The notes under the pieces are model-generated. The model was given only the letters and a program-made list of their open reading frames with translations, did no database searches and was not told where the DNA came from. 64,000 nt of DNA, taken from Camellia lanceoleosa (lineage: Eukaryota; Streptophyta; Magnoliopsida; Ericales; Theaceae). The stretch is from assembly GCA_025200525.1 (NCBI GenBank), contig CM045762.1:76877217-76941216 (forward strand). Reading direction: 5' to 3'. Position 1 is the stretch's first letter; the number at the start of each line of letters is the position of its first letter. This document shows positions 21,377 to 32,400 of the stretch, piece after piece. The position numbers and the translations under genes were made by a program.

Positions 21377-24300
21377 TCAAGAGCAGGAATAAGAGGCCCT
21401 CTTCATCCTCTTCTGCGAAGTAGCCTCTGCACCACCATCACCATCCGAGTCGGAACTGTCATCCTCAGGATCCCCCTCAGCCCCGCCTTCACTCCCGGAG
21501 CCAAGACCGGAGCCCTCCTCTCCGTCAGCAGATATCTCCGACTGATGATCTGCAACCTCCTCCTCTTCATCCTCACCGGGCTCCTCCTCTATAATGTGTG
21601 CTCTGCGTCTGCGAGACAACCCCCCTCCTCGGGGTCCTCGAAAAGGCCTGGATGGCCTAGCTCCTTGAAAAGGCCCAGATGGCCCACCTCCCCTAGAAGG
21701 CCCAGGTGGCCCGGCCCGCGGCTGAGCATATACCGGAGGCATCTGAAAATAAAGAGTCCAATTGAAAAAGGTACATCAGATGCAGATACAAGAAAACTAC
21801 ATGAAGCGGGTACATGTAAGTACAGTGTGTAAGTGGGGTGTGTGTCAGGTGCGCTCTACGCAAGTAGCCTATCAATGCAGTGGGATGTCCAAAATCAGCA
21901 TGTCATCGGAAATATGATAAATGCAAGAAAACTTGACAATACCTGGACACCCATAATGAACAACTGTGCCTCTCTCTGCAGGACCATGCCCTCGAGTGCG
22001 GCCATCATCCCGAGCATCTCATCCACATACTCGATAGGAGGCTATAGACACAAATGCAAAACTATCAGTAAGAGAAGGAATGTCCAAGTGCTGTTGATCG
22101 AATCAAATTTGTAAAAGCATACCGGTGGTGAATCGGGATCTCGGACGTATCTGTGATCAGGCTGGGGAGGCTCTATCGGGATCGGGTAGGGAGTCCCGAA
22201 TCGTCATCCCGTCAACTCGGTCGGCATATCCGGCCATCCAGGGCGATGATAAGTCGAGGGAATCGAGGGAACAAATCTGCCCCCACCTCTGGATGTACCA
22301 CCTATTTGGTGGAAGGCGTCTCTGACCGAGCACAGGGCAGCTAGAAGATGGCATACCAGCAGGCCTTATCGTCGGAGTACGGACTCCCGTCAGTGGAGGC
22401 ATCAGGTATATATGACGGTAAGTAGCATAATCCCCCTCCTCAAGATGAAGTAAGGCATCAGTACCCAGCATAGCATTAACAACATCCCGGGAAGAGCCTA
22501 TCGACAATCCGCATATCATTTGGGGAGTCTTGAGGAGGTCTGAAGTATAGCCCCATACCTGACGCAAGAAGCGCTCCCCCAGAAACCAGGCCCTACCAAC
22601 TGGCCCTTCGAATAGGATCCTGTACTGGGAGGCACCCCGCCCTCCAGCAAACTGGAATCGGAGACCCTCACCTAAGGGCGCCCAGGGCTGCCATGTGATC
22701 TGCGGATAACCAATGCATAAATCAATCAGAAATCGGGAAAGTACAAGACAAATCAAAGATGAAAACACAAAGAACCGAGAGTTCTTAAATACCTCCGTCA
22801 ACCGCACCGTGTCGAAATACTGCCGTAAATAAATGAGAGACTCCCGAGGTCTTGGCCAGTGCTGGCCTTCAAATACAAGTGAGTATGGGGTCACGAGGGG
22901 CCCCTCCACCGCCAACTCTGGGGCTAATGTCAGGAAATACACATAGACCCATAACTGTGGAAAACAGTGCAGAATGTAAATGCAAAGTGCTGAGGGCAAA
23001 ATACAGAGTGTAAAGTGCACCGTATGTGCAATATATAAGTAATAAGGGGCAGAAGTGTGAATCAAGAGGGCAGAAAGTACCTCCCAAGCTCTCCAATAGC
23101 CGCCAAGTAAGTCCCCCCGACCGCGGGAGGTTGCACTCATGTAGTAGTAACGAGTAGCCAAGCCGGCGCCACCCCAATCATACCGTCTGACCTGTGATAG
23201 GTCCACCAAAGCACTCAACAGATATAGCCCAACAGTGTTCCCTCTATCAGCAAACAAAGTAGTCCCGAAGAGGAACATCAGAAAACCACAGGCATACTAA
23301 GCTGCCTCCTCAGGAGTCCCGGGCTCCATCTCCACCCTCCAAAAATGGGAAGAGAACCAGGTGTATCAGACTCTGCCCGAAGATCTATCAACAGGCGGGC
23401 GAGCCCCCAGTAGATATATCCAAGCGGCCTCCCACTGGCCCATGTCCTCGTCGTAAGGGATGGGCCAACCTCCCACGTCAAGGCCAGTCAATACAGCAAA
23501 GTCATGCGGGGTCATAGTCAAGTCCCCCGTGGCAGAAAAATGGAAGGAGTTGGTGGTGTCCCACCATCTCTCCACCAAGGCGCCCATCAACGTCCTCCTG
23601 GCAGGACAATGAGATAGCCCAGTGCAGAAAGGCCCGAACCCCTCCAAGTCAACTAAATCTCGGACAGCCTCTGGGAGCTCGGCGTACCAATCTCTCGCCA
23701 CGGTAGAGCCATACCCCGTGATCACGAGAAGTCACTGATTGAGAATGAATACATATTTCAGCATAAAATGAATAAGCTGCGTGCAAATAAAATGAATAGG
23801 CTGTGTGCAAAATAAAGTAAGCGGACTGTGTGTTCAGGAAATCAGTGTTTGGGCTGCGTGTTCAACTCTCAATCAGTGTGTGCTGCGTGTTCACCTTCAA
23901 TTCGAACTGTGTGTTCAGAAAATCAGTGTTTGGACGGCATGTTCAACTCTCAATCAGTGTGTGCTGCGTGTTCACCTTCAATTCGAACTGTGTGTTCAAA
24001 AAATCAATGTTTGGGCTGCGTGTTCGACTCTCAATCAGTGTGTGCTGCATGTTCACCATCAATTCAAACTGTGTGTTTAGAAAATCAGTGTTTGGGCTGC
24101 GTGTTTAACTCTCAATCAGTGTGTGCTGCGTGTTCACCTTCAATTCGAACTGTGCGTTCAAAAAATCAGTGTTTGGGCTGCGTGTTCAACTCTCAATCAG
24201 TGTGTGCTGCATGTTCATCTTCAATTCGGGCTGTGTGTTCAGGGAATCAGTGTTTGGACTGCGTGTTCAACTATAAATTAGTGTGTGCTGCGTGTTCACC

Positions 24301-24728
24301 TCTAGTTCGGGCTGTGTGCTCAGAAAATCAGTGCTTGGGCCGTGTATTCAATTCTCAGCCAGTGTGTGTCGTGTGTTCACGATCAATTTATGGGCCGAGT
24401 GTTCAGAAATTTAAGTGATTGAACCGTGTATTCAGAATGTAAACAGAATGCATGAAAAATTCACAATATGTTGCAGAAAAGGTAAGAACGAAGTAAATAC
24501 CTCTCGTGCCTCATGGGAGAGGTGATACTCTGGCTCCCGCAGAAAGAGATCCCCAGGTGCTCGCTCGTCGAAATCAGTGAAGTGATAGAAAATAGCCCGC
24601 AGAAGAATATGTGCCGGTGGGTCGTACCTCTCGGGTATGAAGGGTCGAACCCTCGGAGGTAGAGCCATGACATCGGGATCACCTCCGGCGCCCGGAGGAC
24701 CTCCACCGTGGGGGAAATGACCAGCCAT
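21377..24728 (-). pseudogene. Antisense accessory gene B: plant mobile domain (PMD, MAIN-like) protein, six exons
   Basis: The predicted exons are 24728-24501, 23734-23081, 22954-22793, 22699-22123, 22041-21943 and 21742-21377. All five introns have GT-AG borders and are phase 0. Exon 1 encodes MAGHFPHGGG to SHEARE. Exon 2 carries the PMD core (LEGFGPFC, ALVERWWDTTNSFHF, LTGLDVGGWPIPYD, LFADRGNTVGLYLLSALVDL, YDWGGAGLA). Exons 3 and 4 continue it (YVYFLTLAPEL, ITWQPWAPLGEG). Exon 5 is a helical 33-residue piece. Exon 6 is Gly/Pro-rich then acidic (GEDEEEE) and ends with basic SQKRMKRASYSCS. Three in-frame stops (23734, 23368, 23299) each look like CGA-to-TGA or CAG-to-TAG. A frameshift lies near 22200. 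PMD proteins occur as host silencing-related factors (MAIN, MAIL1) and in transposons. The role here is unknown. Confidence 0.85.
23830..24415. repeat. 81-bp minisatellite in intron 1 of the antisense PMD gene
   Basis: About seven copies are present, with units starting at 23830, 23911 and 23992 and onward at 81-bp steps, decaying after about 24240. Each unit has three gtgttca-headed sub-blocks of about 28, 29 and 24 bp, so it grew from a shorter repeat. Because 81 is divisible by three, several frames stay open by chance. I do not treat these as genes. Confidence 0.9.
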
Positions 24729-25075
24729 TTCAGAAAATCTGCAAAAGGGGCAAAAATGAGCAAAAATGAGCCAAAATTGGAAAAAGTCAACAAAAGTCAA
24801 CTCTGGGGAAATGAAAAAGTCAACCAAAGTCAACTCCCGAGAAAATCTTCCAAATATTGAGACAAATTCACCTCAAGTGGCGAAAATGAGAAAAGAAGCC
24901 CCGAAATCAAAATTTAATCGGTTCAAAGTGCTTAAAACTGAAAGATTTCGCGAAAACAACTTGCGTGGGATGTTGGAAAACGCGTATAGAGCACAGATCT
25001 GAGGGAGAAAATGGTTTGGGAAGCTAGAGGATATGATTTCGGAGCTACACTTGTGAGCACAAAGTGTTTGGATGA

Positions 25076-25260
25076 GTGGATTTAAAGAAAAAAGAGTGAA
25101 AGTATCAAAATGCCCACGGATTTGGAAAAGTGGCCGGCCGGCCCCATTTTATGGCAAGCCGGCCATTCCCTTTTTAAAAAGTGGCCGGTGGCCTCCCTCT
25201 CCCAATAAAGGTGGCCGGTGGTGTTCCCCACATGCCCCCCAAGGTCCCTGCAAATTTTGG
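25076..25260 (-). promoter_or_regulatory. Putative promoter of antisense gene B with GGCCGGCCGGCC block
   Basis: On the minus strand a GGCCGGCCGGCC block (about 25134-25145) lies about 55 bp upstream of CTTTAAATCC (about 25079-25088). A second ggccggtgg element lies at about 25182-25190 and 25212-25220. The same order, with aagtggccggccggcc, then ggccg.ccattccc, then ggccggtggc, is found at 20668-20732 for gene A. A leader of about 330 nt would precede the ATG at 24728. Confidence 0.5.
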
Positions 25261-26121
25261 GAAGGATTGGAGTCCCCGAGACCTGAAAAAGTACAAGAAA
25301 AGTGCACTTTCTATCGCGAAATCGCTCCGTCGAGACCTCAGCTTCAACTTCCGATGCGTGTCTCATCATTACTCATCGAAAGTGAGATATATCCTTTTGA
25401 ACATGTTGCAACCTCTCCGGGAGGTGAACCGGAGGCCGCGATCGAGTCGCCCTCGCCGAAACGTGCATTTCCTTGCTCGTTGTTTTGCGACAAACATACA
25501 TCCTGGTTTACGCTTGTTCTGCATTATCATGCACATAACTTGCATTCTCATGCACATACTTGCATTATTATGCACGTCTCTTTGATATCACCAAGCCTCT
25601 GTGCTCAAACTCGCGTTGTCACGCGCGTTTCTTCCCGCATTGCGATGCACTTTTCCATCAACACCGCGATTGTCTGCATTCGATATCACATTGAACATAT
25701 GTTGTTAGATATGTTGTGCTTGTTGAGTTTCTTTCTCTTGCAGGCACGATATTGAATGTACGGTTTATTTGAAATGGGTGCGACCAGACGAATCGCGTAG
25801 GTATCGTATCTTCTCCGTGTGAGACGCGACGAGAATTGAATAATTCTCTGCATCCCTAACTGCATGAAATGTAGTTGTTGCTTTGCATTCTTGCTTATAA
25901 CTGTTGCATCTATTTGCGAATACTTGCTTCATTACAGCTTGCTGCATTTGCATGATCATCAAGTCACAACTGGCCTTGTGCATATCATTTTGCATTTTTC
26001 CCCCTGCCTGCGGGCACATCTCTGTTTATCTCACTTGTTTGTCTAAGTCTTCGGCCTTGTCAAAAATGGGTCGTCTCTAGGCTTTGACATTCATTCCCGT
26101 CACTTATGACTTTCGAGTTCT
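25261..26121. other. 3' untranslated part of the retrotransposon before the polypurine tract
   Basis: No conserved coding sequence is seen. At about 25515-25580 the motif tgcattNtcatgcacat recurs three times with slight change. The rest is unremarkable. Confidence 0.55.
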
Positions 26122-26137
26122 GTCAAAGAGGGGCAAC
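26122..26137 (+). other. Polypurine tract of the retrotransposon
   Basis: The sequence gtcaaagaggggcaac directly precedes the 3' LTR start TGTAGACACC at 26138. This is the expected primer site for plus-strand DNA synthesis. Confidence 0.8.
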
Positions 26138-26939
26138 TGTAGACACCCCATTTTTTACCAACCTTAAGACTCAGACGTCACCGATTGAGCGCTTGGTGAT
26201 GTTGCATATCGTGCTCGTTCAGAGGTTTCCGAGTCTCGGCTGCGAGCCTTGCCTCCGGACTTCCGGACTCTTTCATGCTTTGCCTCGGTTTTTGAACCAG
26301 GCTCGGTTTTCTCTGTTTTCTCTTCCAGAAGGGAGGGAGAAGTCTTGTAGATCATCTGTCACGCCCCAAACCTGCCCCTAAAAGTTTGGGCATGACCTAT
26401 TCGAAAATGGACACTAAACCTGTTATGTATATATCAGACGGGGCCTGAACGGAAGCATTTAATAAGATAAAATACATAGAATAATATCCATTGAGCTAAT
26501 ACTAATATGCCAGGATCACAAACACGTACATAGCCCCTTTACAGAGCATATAATTAAACATCATATACATACAATTTCACTTAAATAGACAATTAGCCAC
26601 AAATTTAATAAAACTTCACAGAATGCATGGGCTTGATGCAGGTGCTGGACACTGAGGTTGATAATGAAAGGCGAGCAACAGGTTAAGGCCGACCTCCAAG
26701 GTGGACACCTCTGAGCAGACATAACACCAAGTAAGCCGTGCTTAGTGAATAATAGTACCTAAACAAAATAATACTTAATTGGTGACATAATATATCACTA
26801 CATGTGAAAATGCAAGGTCAACATAATTAGTGCATACAGACTAATGTCATAACGGCCTTAGGCCCAGTCTTGAAACATAATAACTTGAAACATGCATAAT
26901 AACTTGAAACATAACATCTGAAAGCATAATGGCTTTAAG

Positions 26940-27310
26940 CCCTTGAATATTATAGCATTCAACGTTCAAACGTGTTGGCATAAAACTCTTGAAACATAGT
27001 GGCATAAAAGCCCTTGAAACTTGTGGCATAAAAGCCCTTGAAACATATGGCACAAGGCCCTTGAAACATATGGCACGAGGCCCTTGAAACATATTGGCAC
27101 TAAGGCCCTTGAAACATATGGCACGAGGCCCTTGAAACTTGTGGCATAAAGCCCTTGTAACATATTGGCACTAAGGCCCTTGAAAGTGGCATGAAGCCCT
27201 TGTAAAGGTTGGCATGAAAGCCCTTGAAACATATTGGCACTAAGGCCCTTGAAACATATGGCACGAGGCCCTTGAAACATATGGCACGAGGCCCTTGAAA
27301 GTGGCTCACT
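26940..27310. repeat. Short tandem repeats (about 23-35 bp) in the solo LTR
   Basis: Repeats of cttgaaacatatggcacgag and cttgaaacatattggcact, joined by gcccttgaaac, recur at least twelve times with one or two base differences and mixed lengths. Confidence 0.85.
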
Positions 27311-28869
27311 TTACATTCTTTAACTTTATCATACTTTAAACATTAACATAAGTACATTACATGCTTGAGACATTAATATGATTGCATAACATTTAACATG
27401 ATTGCATAACATTTACATAGCATATGTAAACTTGTACCTTACTTAAGCTTGTTACATGCTTGAACTTGTAATAAACATGAACTTATATATACTTAGCACC
27501 ATACTTGATATAGAACATACTTGTCAAAGATAGAATACTTCACATCCTTATGAGGATCACATAATACTGATAAACATTTACATGCATGTCATAGGTTCTT
27601 AACGAGACATATACTTGGCTTAAAGATGAACATGATTCCATAACATGATTCCATTTATGCACTAAAACAACGTAATTTACTTATAGATAATAGAGAATTA
27701 TTATTCGATATTAACAGACGAGTCATTGCAACGTCATACCGATGTAGGCCAATCTTCCAATGTTCACATTGACTTTCAATTATCATAAATGTTCATGTAA
27801 CATGTTCGTGTAACACTTACAAGAAACAAAGTGTTAGTGATAATAATTATCAATGATAAATAAAATATACATCCTCGTACTATTACTCACGGTAGTTAGA
27901 TCTTTGGGTCATACGTAGTTAACCCTACACAAGTCAATTCAACAACATTTAACACAACCCAACATAATCAATATAACCTCACATAATCATCACCAATTAA
28001 TATAATCCACACTATTTAACATTCTTTAACTCAATACCACCAAATATAATTCCACATAATTCTATTTAAATTGCTAAGGCTCAATTCAACATTCCAAAGC
28101 CAAGTTTACCTCATCCACATCATCAACAAACCTTTCTTCTCAATTTCCTTTCTCATTAAAACATGATTCACAATACTCATAACAAAGTCCATTAAGTAAA
28201 TTTTAAACATAATTTCCAAGTATCACTAAATTCCAATTAAACTTGTATATACCTAATTCAATACCCCAATTTCATTATTCTACTTTCAATTTGGGCCAAC
28301 TCTTTGGGTATCATCCTTAATCAACCTAGGGTTCCAAGAAAATATTGAAATTTCAAGAAATAATTAACTTCTTAACCCAACACTTTTTATTCTAATTTTT
28401 CCATTGATTAAACATCTAGGATTCATAAACCATTATTTAAACCCATCAATTAACTCACATATCTTCAAACCATAAAACCCCAATGTTAGGACCCCAAAAT
28501 TCCCAAAATCCAAAAATTCCTCCCATATCCATAACATAAAAAAAAACTTGCACCATTATACAATGAAGACACCTCCAACCTATCTATGGATGTAAATATT
28601 AAAGAGTCTTCAACCCTTACCTCAACAATCAAGCAAAGGGGTGAGCTTGAGAAGAAACTTTCACCAATCCAAATTTTAATCAGGTAAAACTTTGATCCTC
28701 CTTAGTTCTCCATCCTACATGCCAAAACCATGGTGGATTGTTGATAAAAATGGGTGAAATCAAAGGTTTGAGAGTTAGGGTTTGGACTAAGGCAAAGAGG
28801 AAAGAAGAGGGTTGAAGAAAATCTATGAAATGATCCAAAATCCCGTTCTTAAAGCTGCTGTCCTGTAAT

Positions 28870-29412
28870 TCCCGCTCGAGCGGACTGATTTCCGCTCGAG
28901 CGGACCTCGCCTCAATGATTTGAAACTTTGAACAGGTATAACTCTCCCATCCGGACTCCGTTTTAGGTCGTTCTTGTGTCCAAATTGAAGCCGCAGAAAT
29001 AAGCTTTCCGATGGTTCTAACCTCACATCCAAATTCAAAGTGGGGAAAAAGAAAAGGACAATTGAGTAACGGTTGGTCATAAAAGTATTCAATTAAGGTT
29101 TTTAGTCCAATATTACTTTACCATCATCTTATCATCTCAACCAATCTCCCAAAATAAGGTAAGAACATTTCAAATACACTAAAAAGAACATCAAAAATGA
29201 GCCCACATGCTTCAGAATCAAACTTAACCCGGCGACCCGCTCGAGCGCCGAACCTTGCGCTCGAGCGCGCAGACCAACAAAGTCATCCGCTCGGGCGTAA
29301 ACTCCCCCCCTCGGGCGGGGAATCACAACTCCCAGAATCTCAAGCCGTCTGAAAAATTGCTGGGAACCCCAAAAGTCCGCTCGAGCGGCCACTCCTCCGC
29401 TCGAGCGGAGGA
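28870..29412. repeat. Cluster of CGCTCGAGCG palindromes
   Basis: Copies or near copies of (c)cgctcgagcgg lie near 28872, 28892, 29237, 29259, 29377 and 29398, with gctcgggcg variants between. They sit in the last 560 bp of the solo LTR. A related cgctcgagcgca occurs at about 61827 in a copia LTR. Confidence 0.75.
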
Positions 29413-32400
29413 AAGAATTTCTGAGTCGTTACATCATCTCTCAGTGGCCGTAGGCTACGTTTCGTGGTCGTAGTCCATTTTGCCCGTTTGGAGTCCGATT
29501 TTCAATTTTTCGGAGCTGTTGGCCGTATGCCTCGGTTCAGGACCGCTTAACCACCTCCATTTGCTCCGGTTTTTGGCATACATCTTATTTACTCCCTTTT
29601 GAGGGACACTGAGGTCCGAGAGACCAACTTCGTGGTCGAACACCACTTCCGGTGCCTAACAGTCAGTTTTCGGGGCCTCAGGCTGCGTGCTTCGGCCCCC
29701 GAACATTCATTTTGCATCGGTTTCGACTCATTTTTGGCAGGGACCTCTGTTTCATTGTTAGAAAGGTCGTAGAAGGGTGGGAGGCTAGTAAATTTTTTGA
29801 CAACCAATTTTATTCCTCAATCGTCCTCCATTGCCCGTTTTTCTCACTTAAAAGCCAATGTTGACCACCCTAAAGCCACCTTTTCTTACCCTAAACCACA
29901 TATTTGTGTTGTAGACACCTGGGAGGCTACCAATATCATATGGCCAGCCAATAATTGTATGTGACCCCTTTGAACCCCTCCAAAAAGTGGCCTTTTCTCT
30001 CTCCTGGTTCACTATCTCCAATTTTTGACCACATGGTTGTGTTGAGCACACATGGGAGGCCACCAATATGTGGTGGCCGGCCACTAATCCAACTTGAACC
30101 TTTTCACCCTTAGCCGGCTGGCCATGGGGAGGGCCGGCCGGCCACCTGCAACCTGGATAACAGGTCGGCCTGCATCCTCTCTGTTGGTACATTACAAATA
30201 TACATTTTGTTTCCCCCCAGATTGTGTATCCGGGGGGTTGCACTTTTAGAGGGAAATTTGAATTCATTTCCCCCCTTTTCTCCCCTCTCTTTTGCCTATA
30301 TAACCAGGGCTCCAGCTGCATTTGAAGGGGTTAGAAGTTTTGGTTTAGGCTCTTGCATTACGTCTCTCTCCCTCCTTACTTCCAAGCACCAAAACCCTTC
30401 AAATCCCACACCCTTTCTACACCACCACCTAGCACCACACCACCACTCTATTCCAGCAGCTTGGAGGATCTTTCCAGAGCTTAGGAGACATCTTTTCTCA
30501 AGCCAAGAGGCTGCTAAAGTTTGGTCTTCAAGGGTGAGTTACATTTCCCTCTTTTTTAAGCTTATTTTGCTCAATACATTAGTCATTCTTGCTTGCATTT
30601 TTGGGCTCTGACCCTCACTGAAAATAGAATTGTTTTGAGGCTTTTTTCATGTTTGTTTAAGGGTCCTTCCTTGTTTAAGGTCCCTAGCTACCACTTGCCT
30701 CTTTAACCCTCTTGTATGCCTTCTTCTTGCATAGTATTTTAGGTCTATTTATAAAACTGTTTTGAGCTCTATCATAAACTGAAAAGTAGCTTATTTTGAT
30801 CCCTTCTTCAACATTTTTGAAGGGCTCATCACTGTTTGAGGCTTCCTTTTGCCACTTGCCTTTGTATCCCTCTTTTGGCCTTATTTTTGCATGATTTGTT
30901 AGCCCCTTGTGCTTGTATTTTTGGGCTTTGGTCCAAAATGTAAATAGCTTTATTTTCATCCCCTCTTCATGTTTTATCAAGGGTCTTTTGTTGTTGGAGG
31001 CTTGCTTCTTGCTCTTTGTGTTTAAACCTCTTTTTTGGCCTTATCTTCCATATTTTAGGCTTGCTTGTGCACTGTTTTGGGTTTGGTCATCAACTGTAAA
31101 ATGCCATGTTTTGGGCCCCTCTTCAACATTGTTGAAGGCCCTCCTTTGTTTGAGGCTAGAAACCATTACTTGCTTCTCTGTCTCCCTTTTGGCCCATTTC
31201 TTGCATAATAATTTAGCCATACTTGTGTTTGTTTTCGTGGCTTGTTGTAAACTGTAAAGTGCTTCATTTTGAGCCCCTCTTCAACTTTATTGAAGGGGTC
31301 TTGGCCATTAATGGCCAGAAGCTTCCACTTTCTTCTTTACCTCTCTTTCGGGGCCATTTTTGCATGCTAGCTTAGTCCTATTTGTGTTCACTGTTTGGCC
31401 TTGCTTAAAATTGGAAATATGCTTGTTTTGGGCTTTCTTGATTTTTTCTTCACACCTCGTGTTCAAATAATGCATTCTTTGTATAGTTATAAGTCATTCC
31501 ATGCGCCTAATCTCATGTTTCGGGTCTCATTCCATGCATCGGGTGCCATGTTTCCACGTTTTGGGGCTATTTTGCATCATATTTTAGCCCTAAAATTTGT
31601 GTGTTTGTATGCCATATTCCATGCCTTGCCATGTCTTGTTAGGGTGGCATTTGGTGCCTTAGGGTCGGTCCTCGGTTTGCGTGCACGTGTGCACGCATCT
31701 CGAGTGTCTCATTTTCATCTAATGGCCTCCTGTGTGAGTGTGCCTGAGGTCCACTCATATTGGTGTAAGTCCATTGCGCATTGTGTATGCTAGGTTGTAT
31801 GTTAGTACATTGTGTATGCCATGTTACCTCGTGCATCGTGTATGCCATTTCGTAACATTTTGCATGTTAGGTTGTATCTTAGTTGCATTTCATGCATATC
31901 ATGCATATTGCATTGTGTTCGGGATAGGAGTTAGCCCGAGCACGGGAAACAAGGGGCATTTGGTACTCCGAGTGACGGAACGTGTCTCAATTTCCAGTCG
32001 CCGACACTCCGGATCATCCATGATGGAGTTAGGTCTTGTTGTGTTTTCCTGTGCATTCATTTCATATTGATTTGTGCAATTCGACTCTTCGGCCATCATG
32101 CATCGAGATGCGTGATTGGTGGTACGAGGATCGAGGCATGCATATATTTGTGAAAATACATTGCCATGCCCCTTTCTTGCTCTCTATTGCAGCAAAACAA
32201 GAATCAACAGCCTTCCGGAGCTTGGCACGCATTCCAAGAATAAGTGCAAACAGAGGCTAACTGGGGCATCACCATGGATTTTCGCGCAAGGGCAACCCGG
32301 ACATGCATCATTCATCATCTGAAGAAGAGTCAAGACAGTTCCTGGCTTGCATGCCAATTTATTATTTTCTTAGTTAATTTTGTTAATTAATTAGGAATTT

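Larger units (their letters stand above)
26357..29433. mobile_element. Solo LTR (3077 bp), probably chromovirus Tekay/Del type
   Basis: It begins TGTCACGCCCCAAACC and ends GAGTCGTTACA, and is flanked by exact tcatc duplications (26352-26356 and 29434-29438). It interrupts the 3' LTR between gatcatc and tctcagtggcc. No internal retroviral genes are present, so it is a single LTR left by recombination. The TGTCACGCCCC start and about 3-kb length fit Del/Tekay LTRs, but that assignment is inferred. It has internal tandem repeats at 26940-27310 and palindromic CGCTCGAGCG motifs near the end. Confidence 0.88.

Noticed and set aside
21371..21832. 153-codon plus-strand ORF
   Set aside because: It overlaps the last exon of the antisense PMD gene, whose acceptor, frame and composition are much better supported.
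23828..24418. 196-codon Cys-rich repeat ORF on the plus strand
   Set aside because: It is a by-product of the 81-bp minisatellite. Other frames are open over the same units, and it lies in an intron of the antisense gene with no promoter or homology.
26940..27310. CRISPR-like array
   Set aside because: The spacing is irregular, there are no unique spacers, and it lies in a plant LTR. It is an ordinary tandem repeat.
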